Assembly: GCA_022457155.1 (NCBI GenBank)
Contig: JAJGOT010000241.1
Span: 1,049,501-1,113,500, forward strand
DNA: 64,000 bases
From: Cladopsammia gracilis
Lineage: Eukaryota; Cnidaria; Anthozoa; Scleractinia; Dendrophylliidae
Direction of reading: 5' to 3'
Shown: piece after piece, positions 1-8,722 of the stretch
How the letters are laid out: the number at the start of each line of letters is the position of its first letter
Numbering within the stretch: position 1 is the first letter of the stretch
Position numbers and translations under genes: made by a program
Notes under the pieces: generated by a model
Told to the model about the DNA's origin: nothing
Databases searched by the model: none
The model's input: only the letters and a program-made list of their open reading frames with translations

Positions 1-398
1 CCTCGAGAATCTTAATACTCCATTTGGTACTATTTTTTTGTATTTTTGGGAGTAGTCTCTTACAACCAAGCAACCTTTTCGTCTGCATTTTTCGGGCTTC
101 GAAAACGACATCCTTCCATATTTGCAATCACTGACGAATAATTTTGATTTGCGTTCCCTGATCATTCCATCCCATGAGAATTCTCTAATCAGGGTAAAAC
201 AAAGCATGCTTTTCATTTCGTAAGTACAATACAATATTATTATCAATTTACGCGGCCAAATAAGAAACTGCCTTCGAGAAAACATGCGTGAGTGGCGGGA
301 GATATTGAATTTGACGGGCTGCAAACTCATTTACGGCCCTGTTTCTTATTAAATGAATTTGTACGATTTGACCTTGTGTATTGATAATAATGATAATC

Positions 399-524
399 AC
401 ATGACTTTTATCGGTCATATAGTTTATTTGTGTCCCTCGTAGCATCATTTGCACCCTCGATCCGCTCGGGCGCAAATGATGCTACTCGGGCCACAAATAA
501 ACTATATGCCCTCCAAAAGTCATG
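399..524. repeat. Imperfect foldback
   Basis: The left arm (from about 399, CATGACTTTT) and right arm (ending about 524, AAAAGTCATG) are imperfect reverse complements of about 60 bases meeting near 460. This looks like a MITE-type foldback. It also explains the mirrored short reading frames on the two strands. Confidence 0.7.
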
Positions 525-542
525 ATATTGTCCTATTCGCGC

Positions 543-607
543 CCGTATTGTATTGGATATACAATGTCGAGCCGAAGGCGAGACATTGTATATCCAATAC
601 AATACGG
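543..607. repeat. Perfect 26-bp-arm hairpin
   Basis: Arms 543-568 and 582-607 are exact reverse complements (CCGTATTGTATTGGATATAC... and its complement) around a 13-base loop. It lies beside the 399-524 foldback and may be part of the same non-autonomous element. Confidence 0.8.
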
Positions 608-2313
608 TCGCTCAAATTGTATCTGGTACAAATTCTATGTTGGCTAAAACAGCTTCCGCTGCGTTTGGAAACTGCCTTCGACAAAACTCGATGTTAGAAC
701 GACTTTTTTTCTGTTGGGAATAATGAAGATCTTTCAAAATAAAGGACACCATACGAAAACTAACGGAAATAACTACTGATAACTATTGATGACTACAATA
801 TAGATTAGAGCTGCCTCAACAGTTTTGTCCAAGAATGTAGATATTGATCAACCTCGTCCCCAAGGCATTATCCGCTTTCAAAATGGCGGACCGGGCGTAG
901 AAGCCCCGGGCCCGGATAAAGCTGCCAAAATACTCCAAAAATCGTGCAGTATTTTGACACGTGACACGTAATGAAATTGCGTTCTCGGAGGCTCTTTTCA
1001 GTGATTGGCAGCCATGTTTGTTTTCTGGTAATCTGAAACCGTTGTTCAAACGAAACGAAGACATTTCATCATGTTTTACGCGATAAAACGCTCCATGATT
1101 TTTGTTTTGTTTTGTCAGCGGTATCCAGGGGTTTCCGCGCTCGCTCCGCCATTTTAAAAGCGGAGAAGGCCCTGGGAACGAGATTGGATATTGATTTGTT
1201 TGGTCGCAGTAATGATATTGTAGTGCTAGCTACCATCTGATACCCAAGGAATCCCAAGGAATCCCAAGCTAATCCCAAGGAGTCCCAAGCTAAGCCTTTA
1301 TGTAGTATACCATTAAAAGGGCTACTTGCTCTCAAGACGACTTACAAAACGAAACCGTCTGTGCGTCCCAACGGAAGTCGAATCCATGCCGTTCAATATA
1401 TTGGTTATATTTCAAAATGTGCGTATTTGAGTCTATATATAGCAACTTCAAGCTTATGGATAATTGGATTTATTTACAACATAAGAAAAAGGAAAATGAC
1501 GAAACGAAATTAACATATCAACTAAAAGGAACTTACATTATTGCCGGGTTTGGCGAGACTTCCATTCGATAACGATTTCGTTTTCTTTTTTTTTTTCGAG
1601 CAACAGATATGTGGAAGTATTAAGTTGACCTTTCATGCACGAGTGATTGCGAAAGACTGATTAAAGGTTTCAAATGACGTACAGTGTAGTAATGTTCGCG
1701 ACAAATCACCTTGTGTGACCGGAAAAGCGACTGTACATGTAAAACAAATCATAACAATATTAAATTAATTCTCGTACCTAAGGGCACTTGCAAGACCCTT
1801 AAAGCTTCTTAAAGCACGACTTCACTACTCGAAGAGTTGTTGTTCTTGTTTACATCCAAAACAGTGTGGATTTTATCGAGTTTATATTGGGCATCAAGAC
1901 TCATGTTCGTACACGTGACGAATGAAGCAAAAAAGTAATTGGTCTTTGAGCTCATGAACGAGAATAGTCAAACTCAGCTGGAGAAAGTTTGTCCAATTTG
2001 GCTCAGCTTATCAAGAGCAAGATTGAAGCCATTAAATAGAATGGGAAATCGAGGTAGAAAGAGGTTGAGAGTAGAAAATTAAGGGCATCAAAGCAAATGC
2101 ATTTTAAAAGCGATTTTTGACAAGTTTGTTCAGTTTATTAGCTACATTGTTACAACAACATGCAGCACTGTTGTGTTTGCATTATATGGTGCGTTAAATG
2201 CTTCTCTTTGACCGGAGCTTAAAGGCCCATTGTCACTTACCGTGATGCATTGCGGGCGTTCTAGAATTTCTGGGGTAGTGTTATAATCAAAGGGCTCTTA
2301 ACTATATTTACCT

Positions 2314-2319
2314 ATTAAA
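2314..2319. repeat. Left target-site duplication ATTAAA
   Basis: ATTAAA directly precedes the element's AGTAGG end and recurs exactly after its CCTACT end at 22994-22999. A 6-bp duplication is the known hallmark of Maverick/Polinton integrase insertion. Confidence 0.9.
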
Positions 2320-2596
2320 AGTAGGTGGTAAAAGAGAGTTCTGAGACACCCTCAAATTCCCCTGAATTTCACACAAATATTTCAGACCCAACAAATCTCA
2401 AAAATTCAACAATTTCTGTCAGTTTTCACACAACTCACAAATTTGTCAAATCTGCTCAAACTCATCAGAATTACGTGGTATCTGTTGATTTGGGCTGATG
2501 AAAAATAATTTGTTATTTGTTGAAATCTGCAGGAAATATTTGTGTGAAATTCAGGGGAATTTGAGGGTGTCTCAGAACTCTCTTTTACCACCTACT
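2320..2596. repeat. Left terminal foldback, 64-bp arms
   Basis: These 277 bp begin AGTAGGTGG and end CCACCTACT. The outer 64 bases (2320-2383) are the exact reverse complement of the inner 64 (2533-2596), with a 149-base non-palindromic loop between. The whole segment is identical to 22717-22993 and in the same orientation, whereas the flanking internal DNA (about 2597-2662 versus 22648-22716) is inverted. Confidence 0.9.
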
Positions 2597-2619
2597 AAAG
2601 CTAAAATGACCACAAGATA

Positions 2620-2649
2620 AAATCTTGAAATTGGCCAATTTCAAGATTT
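2620..2649. repeat. 30-bp perfect palindrome inside left TIR
   Basis: AAATCTTGAAATTGG followed by its exact reverse complement. The same palindrome occurs at 22665-22694 just inside the right end. The conserved inner TIR extends to about 2662 with a few mismatches. It could be a protein-binding site for replication or integration; no function is shown. Confidence 0.85.
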
Positions 2650-2716
2650 CTTCGCTGAATTTTCACAGAGGAAAATTCCATCCAAATCTCAAAAAAATCT
2701 CTTTCCGGCAAAGAAA

Positions 2717-3274
2717 ATGTCTGATTCCGAAGAAGAAGAAATCGATTTCACTCCTGAAATTATTCGAGAAATCCGCACAACATGGCAATCTCACAAAAAT
2801 CCCAGGCTGGAACATTTCAAAAATATCATCCGCAAAAATCAGGGGAAAAATCAAATTCCACTCAAAGATCTCGAATTTTATCAAGAACAAATTCTCTCCC
2901 AAATTCCCCGTGACGAAATCACAAGAAAAAAAGTCCGGGATTTCGTCAAAGCTTCCAAGTGGAAAAACGTCCATGGCAACGATCATGCAATTTTTAATCA
3001 CATAACAGGTCACGACGGAAATGATTATGAACACCTGGAAAAATTTCTCATCGACGACTTTAAATATTTTTCACTTGCATATAATGACCTTCATCCCAGC
3101 AGAAAAAAGTTTCTCAATTGCCATCAAGTTCTTTTCGCCCTGTTGAAGAAGAACGGTTTCAGCCCCAATGAAGATGATTTCAAACTGCTCAAACTCCCAT
3201 CCAGACGGGCGGAACAAGAAAAAATAATCCAAACAATCTTCAAAAAATGTCATTGGAAAGAAAATGGATCTTGA
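2717..3274 (+). CDS. Unrecognised 185-aa protein, acidic N-terminus
   Basis: This is the first gene inside the left end. The ATG at 2717 follows an A-rich context and opens with an acidic stretch, MSDSEEEEIDFTPE. The remainder is rich in Lys, Asn and Phe and predicted helical, with no transmembrane segment and no motif I recognise. Its stop overlaps the ATG of the next gene by 11 bases, so the two are probably co-expressed. Acidic small proteins near the termini of DNA viruses often act early (regulation or replication), but that is only inference. The full-length uninterrupted frame, with no competing gene on the other strand, supports it being real. Confidence 0.75.
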   Translation: MSDSEEEEIDFTPEIIREIRTTWQSHKNPRLEHFKNIIRKNQGKNQIPLKDLEFYQEQILSQIPRDEITRKKVRDFVKASKWKNVHGNDHAIFNHITGHDGNDYEHLEKFLIDDFKYFSLAYNDLHPSRKKFLNCHQVLFALLKKNGFSPNEDDFKLLKLPSRRAEQEKIIQTIFKKCHWKENGS

Positions 3275-3641
3275 AAAAGCATTTTCCAGTGAAGCCGAGC
3301 GAAGCGACGCGAGCGAAGCGACCGGAGGGAGCGAAGCCAGTGACCATGAAGATTGTTCTACATGCTCAGAGGAAGAAATAAGAAGCGAAGATGAAACCCC
3401 AACAACCTCTGACGAGGAATTCATTGTCTCTGATTCAGAGATGGAGGAAGCTGAGGAAGAGGAGTGGGGAGACGATGAAATTGAAAAACTTTTTGAATCT
3501 TTTGCCAATCTCCAGGAGGAACACGAGATTCTCAAAAAGGAACACAAGATTCTCAAAAAGGAACTCCAAAAGCAAAGCGGTCTTCTCTGGGAAATCCACC
3601 GGGAAATGAACGAAAGCCAAGCGAAACGAAAGCGATGCTAA
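3264..3641 (+). CDS. Acidic coiled-coil 125-aa protein
   Basis: The ATG at 3264 overlaps the end of the preceding gene. The first about 75 residues are very rich in Glu, Asp and Ser. This includes a stretch encoded by a GAGCGAAGCGACGCG-type micro-repeat (about 3296-3340), which recurs in other genes of this element. Residues about 80-120 form a likely coiled coil with a duplicated heptad-like unit (EEHEILKKEHKILKKE), ending in a basic tail. No family is recognised. The 73-aa product at 17211-17432 has a similar small acidic/helical make-up. Confidence 0.7.
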   Translation: MDLEKAFSSEAERSDASEATGGSEASDHEDCSTCSEEEIRSEDETPTTSDEEFIVSDSEMEEAEEEEWGDDEIEKLFESFANLQEEHEILKKEHKILKKELQKQSGLLWEIHREMNESQAKRKRC

Positions 3642-3984
3642 GCGGTGTTTTGAAATAACAGACTTTGTGAATATTAATGTGAAACATTCATATTCTGACA
3701 TTGCCCAGCTGCCCGGTTATTGACATATGGCGGCCAATCAAAATCGGTATTTTTCCTCACAATAAAGATTCCCACGCGTGGGAAATTATCTTTGTTCCAT
3801 TGTGTAGATGTTATTTTTAATCCAAATGCTAACCCTTTGATGGTTGCCATAAAAGGCAATGAGACAATAAATATTCCCACGCGTGGGAAACTGAACCCAA
3901 CGGTGCCCTGGAACATTATTTCGCCAGTTTTTCGGGGGAATAAATTAGCTAACGCGTTAGCTAGTTTTTCGGGGGAATAAATGG
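3642..3984. promoter_or_regulatory. Non-coding region with three ACGCGT-centred palindromes
   Basis: No convincing gene. The 16-bp palindrome TTCCCACGCGTGGGAA occurs twice, at 3769-3784 and 3874-3889, 105 bp apart. An 18-bp palindrome TAGCTAACGCGTTAGCTA (3946-3963) is flanked by direct copies of a 19-bp unit ending GGGGGAATAAAT (3927-3945 and 3964-3982). Sites of this form suit a dimeric DNA-binding protein. Confidence 0.55.
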
Positions 3985-4245
3985 AATTTTCCCAAGATTT
4001 TTTTTCAGCGGAATATTTTTTAGTCAAAAAAATATTTCCCCCAGATTTCAGCGGAATATTTTTTCCAGAATTTTTCAGCGGAATATTTTTTTCAGCGGAA
4101 TATTTTTTCCAGAATTTTTCCAGCGGAATATTTTTTTCAGCGGAATATTTTTTCCAGAATTTTTCAGCGGAATATTTTTTTCAGAATTTATTCAGCGGAA
4201 TATTTTTTCAGTCAAGAAAAAATATTTTCCAGAATTTTTCAGCGG
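3985..4245. repeat. Tandem array of CAGCGGAATATTTTTT units
   Basis: About nine irregular copies of CAGCGGAATATTTTTT, several followed by CCAGAATTTTT. The array is free of stops in one forward frame (3981-4259) only because the unit lacks them. The core ATATTTTTTCCAGAAT is shared with the larger array at 16380-17130. Confidence 0.8.
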
Positions 4246-4264
4246 AACTTAATGATTGACTTTT

Positions 4265-5263
4265 TTAGCCCAGCTTTTCCACATCGCTCAATGGAACCCA
4301 AGAATTAAATTTATCGGGGTAACTTTTCCATTTTACAAGCGCGAGTTTTCGCTTATTATCGCGGCGAATAACTTTTTCAATTCGAAACACATCTTGCGTT
4401 GTCTTTTGAAGTTCTGCCTCGTAAAATGATCCGGTGATTGATTCTCCCAACAGATCAACTAATCGGTACGTTACAGGGTTTGTGTTTAAAACCTCATCGA
4501 TAACAAATATCTCCTCTGTCCAATTCGACGTGTAACCTTTGTCAAATATCTTTCGTTTAAACTTTGAAATTCTCACCCTGTCGCCAACCCTGAATTTTGC
4601 CGGGTTGTGTTTAGCATAAATTAAATCTCCGTATAAATTAGCGAATACCTGCCTCTCATTTTCCTGCTTGCTCGCCTCTGCGGGAGTCATGGCAATGCTC
4701 GAATGAAAATGGTGGTTATATTGATCCAGTAATTTGCCAAGTTTGTCCCAGTATATTGTATTGTTGTTCGCGCTAAACATTTTAAAGAGTTTCTCCTTAA
4801 AAGACCTGTTCCAGCGCTCAACAACAGATGCCTTTTCTTGATTTTCCGTTGTATACAATTTTACCCCATTCTCGCTCAGGAGGGCCTACATTATTCCATT
4901 GAAAAATTCAGACCCTTTGTCAGTCCAGAGCATTTTCGGTTTTCGCCCCTTAAATATATCTCGGAAAGCATCAGCCACTGTTTGACCTCGTTTGTCTTTC
5001 AGGGGACGAATCCAACCGAATTTTGAGAAAACATCGATCACCATCAGCAGGTATCTGATCCCTTTATTCCACCTCGAAAATTTCCCCATCTCGACCAGAT
5101 CAGCCGCCCAGATGTTGTCAATCCCATACGCAATGACTCGCCTCTTTGGAAAGCGCCGCCTGATTGGCCGGTGTAATTCGATTGCCAGATTTTGAGTCCA
5201 CTGGCCTTCACTCAAAATCTTTTCCCGTTTTTTGGAGCGCCGAGCCCAAGTTTCTGTTTTGCA
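4265..5263 (-). pseudogene. Polinton-type integrase with chromodomain, in-frame stop
   Basis: DDE/rve integrase that would insert the linear viral genome into host DNA. The frame reads ELHRPIRRRFPKRR, then WAADLVEM (first Asp), an LMVIDVFSKFGW core, WTDKGSEFF (second Asp) and KASVVERWNR (Glu). An SH3-like DNA-binding segment (RVGDRVRISKFKR) and a C-terminal chromodomain (VFRIEKVIRR ... VKWKSYPDKFNSW) follow. A TAG at 4886-4888 interrupts the same frame between the second Asp and the Glu, so as written no full enzyme is made. No ATG occurs in frame upstream before a stop at 5264-5266. The open frame instead overlaps the end of the PLA2 gene, so the start is unknown (TTG at 5213-5215 is the first near-cognate codon). 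It could be a nonsense mutation or a sequencing error. Confidence 0.88.
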
Positions 5264-6044
5264 TCAATCACGTTTCTCGCCAAAGCATGACCCCACTGTC
5301 TTTCTTTCCAGGGAATGGCATCCAAAGCGGCAACCATTTTCCTGTCTGCTTCGTTCTTGCATTTGCGCGGATCCGCTTTCTTTGCGCAGACTGAATAATC
5401 AACATCGTGCTGCATAGCAACTGCATCTGTTTTTCCTGTGGGCTGCTGCCAGATTTCGAGAATTTTTCCCTTTTCATCGAATCGGACTTGTTTTTCGAGT
5501 GGGTTCCAGGGGCCGGTATAATTATGTCCAGGCAAAGTGAAACCTTTCTTTGGTCTTGGCAGCTTCCCAATCAGGGAATGAACATCTAAAGCACCGCCAT
5601 CCAAATCTGCTCGATCTGTTTTATATTTTCTGTTTGGTCGGATCGCCGTGGACAGCTCATTCATCATATCAGCAGAGGTTTTGGCAAGAAATGGTTTCAT
5701 CTTGTCCAGGGCAAAATCCAATGCTTTCTTTTGAGTGTTTTTATTGCGCAATAATTCACTGGCTCCATAACGACCCATTTCAACTGTCTTTTTTCCCAAC
5801 CAAGGCAGCGCATGCGCGACACCAGTCAGCGCAAGTTCACCGATGCCCCCGCCACGCGGGGGCCGACTCAGTTTCCCGATTTCGCTCTGCGGCTCACTCC
5901 GCTCGTTTTCACAAATCTTGTCTTTTTTATTCCGCAGGAAGCGCAATGGCAAAACCACATCTTTCTGCCATTTTTTGCAGTCTGGAAACCAGTTGGTTTC
6001 ACGCAATCAGTTTGTTTTTTTTCCTTCACGCAATATGATTTCAT
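5212..6044 (-). pseudogene. Zinc-ribbon plus phospholipase A2-domain virion protein, frameshifted
   Basis: The ATG at 6042-6044 follows the protease stop by two bases and opens a Cys-rich segment (YCVKEKK ... FCHCASCGIKKTRFV) typical of a small zinc ribbon at the start of adintovirus/Polinton PLA2 proteins. That frame stops near 5868. The rest continues in another frame to 5212. It contains a helical Ala/Gly-rich middle and then a parvovirus-like PLA2 domain: calcium loop YTGPWNPL, catalytic QHDVDY and a Cys/Asp-containing helix (RKCKNEAD). The frame switch lies in about 5870-5920, where the micro-repeat GCTCTGCGGCTCACTCCGC sits, so repeat change probably caused it. In related viruses such domains breach endosomal membranes during entry. 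Activity in this copy is doubtful. Confidence 0.82.
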
Positions 6045-6046
6045 TT

Positions 6047-6481
6047 TCAATCGAAATATTCTTTTATGAATTTCTCATTCCCCATTGTATCAGTCAGACT
6101 GAGAGGCTGGAGAATATCATAGAAATCTTTCCCCTGCGACCATTGATGGAGGAAATACAGGCAATAATACCCGCAAAGAACGCTGTCTATGTTTTGATAT
6201 TGACTGCTGTTCCAAATCACCGGTTTGGAACTTTTGAATTCCTGGGGAAATCCCATCCCAAAAGAGTCGAAATACCACGTGAATTTCTGTCCGGGGGCGC
6301 AGCACACCCAGTGAGTTCCGGCATTTTCAAGCGAATCAAGATTGATAATGCAGGGGCTGTGTTCTCTGGGCATGGCTTCATCCCTGGCGAAAATCCCTTT
6401 GAAATTGGGAATTTTCAGAAAATCAATCCACTGGAGAAGATCAAGGTTGCTCAGGGGTTTGTTCACGAATTTGGGTTTCAA
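6047..6481 (-). CDS. Adenain-like cysteine maturation protease
   Basis: C5/Ulp1-fold protease expected to process capsid and core proteins during virion maturation. Counting from the first possible codon (TTG at 6479-6481), catalytic residues are visible: His57 in GTHWVCC, Asp72 in YFDSFG, Gln96 and Cys103 in DSVLCGYYC. The Gln-Cys spacing of seven matches adenovirus protease. Its length (about 140 aa) is compact compared with adenain (about 200). There is no ATG before the conserved N-terminal segment (LSNLDLLQWIDFLKI). The first in-frame ATG lies inside the domain, and the frame is open upstream, overlapping the pX gene. Expression may use a non-AUG start, frameshifting from pX, or splicing. 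Confidence 0.88.
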   Translation of the reverse strand: MKPKFVNKPLSNLDLLQWIDFLKIPNFKGIFARDEAMPREHSPCIINLDSLENAGTHWVCCAPGQKFTWYFDSFGMGFPQEFKSSKPVIWNSSQYQNIDSVLCGYYCLYFLHQWSQGKDFYDILQPLSLTDTMGNEKFIKEYFD

Positions 6482-7373
6482 AGAATCGCCCCGAGAACTG
6501 GGATATTGTTGAATGGACTTTTCGATCCCAGCAGAAGTCCCGTTCCTTTTTTGGATTTTTTTCCCATTCCAATTTTTCGTCCCCAGGTTCCGATGAATGG
6601 AGGCGGGCGTTGGAAGGGAGTGCCCAATCTTGGAGCGCCGTTTCCTTTGGGCTGCCGGACTCTAGGAGCTCCTTTTCCTTTGGGACGACCAACGCGTGGC
6701 GCTCCTTTTCCTTTGGGGCGACCAACTCTTGGCGCTCCCTTCCCAAACAAATTTTTCACCATGTCCAGCGCCAGTGGAATTCCGATGGAAGCCAGCCGGT
6801 TCCCAACAATCCACCAGATTGTTTTGCTGATGGTTTTATCGTCAGTTGTCCTCCTGATTTCAGGGCAGTCAAAATATCCTGTTTCTGCTTATCTGTCAAC
6901 AAATGTTTATTGTCAATCAGTTTTTGAATTTTATCTTGGGGAATGAGAAATCCACCCGTTCTCGGCTTCGCCTCGGCTCGCTTCGCTCGCTGCGCTCCCT
7001 TCCCGCTTATTTTTTTCACAACTTGACTCGCTCCTTCACTCGCCAAACCAGCCAATGCTGACAGCCCAAGTGTCTTTGCCAGGGTGGGTGCCAGGGAACG
7101 AGCCAGGGGAACAATAGCAGAGAAAAGACTTCCGCCTTGCTTCATCACTTTTCGGATTTGCGTTTTTGATATCTTGATTTCAACTCCCTTTCCCTGAGAT
7201 GCGGCTTTGGCAATTCGGTTCTTTTGATTGACTGTCAGCATCAGTTCATCATTTCCGCGTGTTTGATTTTTTTTCAGCCTCAGGGTGATAGCGCAGTTTG
7301 CTTTGAATGCTCTTCCAAGCTTGCTTTTTTGCCCTTCCGACAGATTTACTTTATATGGGTGATATGTTGTCAT
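6478..7373 (-). pseudogene. pX-like core protein, frameshifted near 6810
   Basis: The ATG at 7371-7373 sits in TTTAAAATG. The N-terminal part (YHPYKVNLSEGQKSKL, then KGVEIKISKTQIRKVMKQGG) and an Ala/Leu/Gly-rich helix (LARSLAPTLAKTLGLSALAG) are the layout of the pX-like basic protein of adintoviruses and Polintons. The frame ends early at 6756. The sequence expected next is in a neighbouring frame: a hydrophobic segment, then a basic tail with three GAPRVGRPKGK-type repeats (6650-6750) and a final SPFNNIPVLGAIL. A single-base change near 6805-6815 would explain this. The basic repeats suggest DNA condensation. A GAGCGAAGCG micro-repeat encodes the GAQRAKRAEAK linker (about 6960-7002). Confidence 0.75.
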
Positions 7374-7435
7374 TTTAAATGACAAGATATGTTTTTCACA
7401 GCCGCTGCGCGTGCTCGCTGCGCTCGCTTCACACG

Positions 7436-8716
7436 TCACACGATAACCAGCTCATTTCCAATCTTATCGATTTTCACTTCTTCTTCATAGAGAACTATCG
7501 CATGTACATTGAAGTTTGCCGCTGCATCTGCGTTCAATCGATACCTGAATATCAACTGCTTGGGATCTCTTGTCGGTTTTTCAGTTTGATAAGTCAGATC
7601 GAAATAGATCAATGGGAAAAGAGACTTGAAATTAGCCAGATTCAACTGTGTTCCAGTGTTATAATCATTTTTCCGCATTGCATAAGCCATGACATCCTGG
7701 AAAATCCTCACTTTGCTTTCACTGTCATACTCTGTTTCCGGGTAGAAAACTCCGTTTCCATATTCCAGCCGGCAGTTCGACAAGGATGAGTCTGCATTGT
7801 CCGCATTCAGCTTGAAAGTGTCCATGAGATAAGGGCTATCTTCTTCTTTAGCAGCATCATTGGTTCTTTTAAGATAAACAAAAATATGCTTAACATTGTC
7901 AATACTTGCGGATATCTGGAAGAATCCTGATGACTGCGTAGGAGCTGATTCGGAATACATCTCCCTCAGATATTTCCATTGTGTTTCTTTCAGGAATGAA
8001 CTGACAAATTTGTCATAAAGAGAATCTTTGGGTGTCAATCTGGGGACCCAAAGCAAAAACCTATTCACGACAACTCTTCCAGCATCAGTGCCATTAGCCA
8101 TATGAATTAATTCATTATCCTGTTGAAGCTTAAACTCAAATTGCAGCTGCATGGGAACAAGCATCTTATCTTCCAACTCTTCGAAAAAGGAAAAGCGATT
8201 CAGGGGAATGATTGTGTTAATGTTCTTTGCACCGCCGTTTCCATCGTTTTGCACTGCTTGAGATTGCACCCGCCGAGCTTCAAATCCAAGATTCGTATTA
8301 GCGGTTGTTGCATCAGTATCCAAATACCAGAAACTGTTCTTGGCGACTGATCTGCTGAAGTCGTCGGAGTATTCTAGCAAATTTTTAATAAAAGTAACGT
8401 TATGCAGATTATCAGTCTCATAAACAATCTTTCCAGCAGAACTAATCTTCAGGTGATTAATCAGGGAATGAGCGCCATTGATCACTGTGATTCTGTCAGC
8501 TGCGGCATACCCAGCGCCGTCTGCTATTTTCTGGAGTTGAAATTGCACCTCGAAATACGCATTGTACCAATCATAGAATGCGGATCGGTCATTAATCGTG
8601 AATTTATAACCACTTTTTTGTTGATGTTGCCCATTAGCTGGAGCTCGGATTGTGTCATCCAGCTGGAAGCGCACTAATTCATTTCTTTGAAGATATTCAT
8701 TCGATCGAAAAGCCAT
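7436..8716 (-). CDS. Major capsid protein (double jelly-roll hexon)
   Basis: 426 aa, intact, ATG in TTTAAAATG. It begins MAFRSNEYLQRNELVRFQLD and has the long beta-rich, Asn/Asp/Phe-rich composition, GYKFTINDRSAFYDWYNAYF opening and LKISSAGKIVYETDNLHN segment that I associate with adintovirus/Polinton hexons. Length and position beside penton, pX, ATPase and protease agree. Trimers would form the pseudo-hexagonal capsomers of an icosahedral particle. No signal peptide or membrane segment. Its 3' end at 7436 lies 62 bases before the pX start. The upstream gene's TGA is six bases from this ATG. Confidence 0.88.
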   Translation of the reverse strand: MAFRSNEYLQRNELVRFQLDDTIRAPANGQHQQKSGYKFTINDRSAFYDWYNAYFEVQFQLQKIADGAGYAAADRITVINGAHSLINHLKISSAGKIVYETDNLHNVTFIKNLLEYSDDFSRSVAKNSFWYLDTDATTANTNLGFEARRVQSQAVQNDGNGGAKNINTIIPLNRFSFFEELEDKMLVPMQLQFEFKLQQDNELIHMANGTDAGRVVVNRFLLWVPRLTPKDSLYDKFVSSFLKETQWKYLREMYSESAPTQSSGFFQISASIDNVKHIFVYLKRTNDAAKEEDSPYLMDTFKLNADNADSSLSNCRLEYGNGVFYPETEYDSESKVRIFQDVMAYAMRKNDYNTGTQLNLANFKSLFPLIYFDLTYQTEKPTRDPKQLIFRYRLNADAAANFNVHAIVLYEEEVKIDKIGNELVIV

Positions 8717-8722
8717 TTTAAA

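Larger units (their letters stand above)
1..2313. other. Host flank left of the element, no gene recognised
   Basis: Repeat-rich host DNA. The open frames are short and arise from inverted repeats. It holds two foldbacks (about 399-524 and 543-607), a short tandem run of CCCAAGGAAT-like units at about 1250-1292 and A/T homopolymers. The last 40 bases resemble the host repeat copy at about 34070-34095. I see nothing else in it. Confidence 0.6.

Noticed and set aside
2406..2591. Identical 61-codon frames in both terminal repeats (also 22803-22988)
   Set aside because: They span the foldback loop and arm, have no motif, and are identical only because the ends are identical.
3981..4259. 92-codon frame of FFSAEYFFQN repeats
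   Set aside because: Same reason: a by-product of the CAGCGGAATATTTTTT array.
5843..6946. 367-codon forward open frame
   Set aside because: Lies opposite the PLA2, protease and pX genes, whose conserved motifs are on the minus strand; it has no motif of its own.
7379..7789. 136-codon forward frame starting in the shared CATTTTAAATG
   Set aside because: Runs antisense to the hexon gene with no recognisable sequence; only the motif is shared with true starts.
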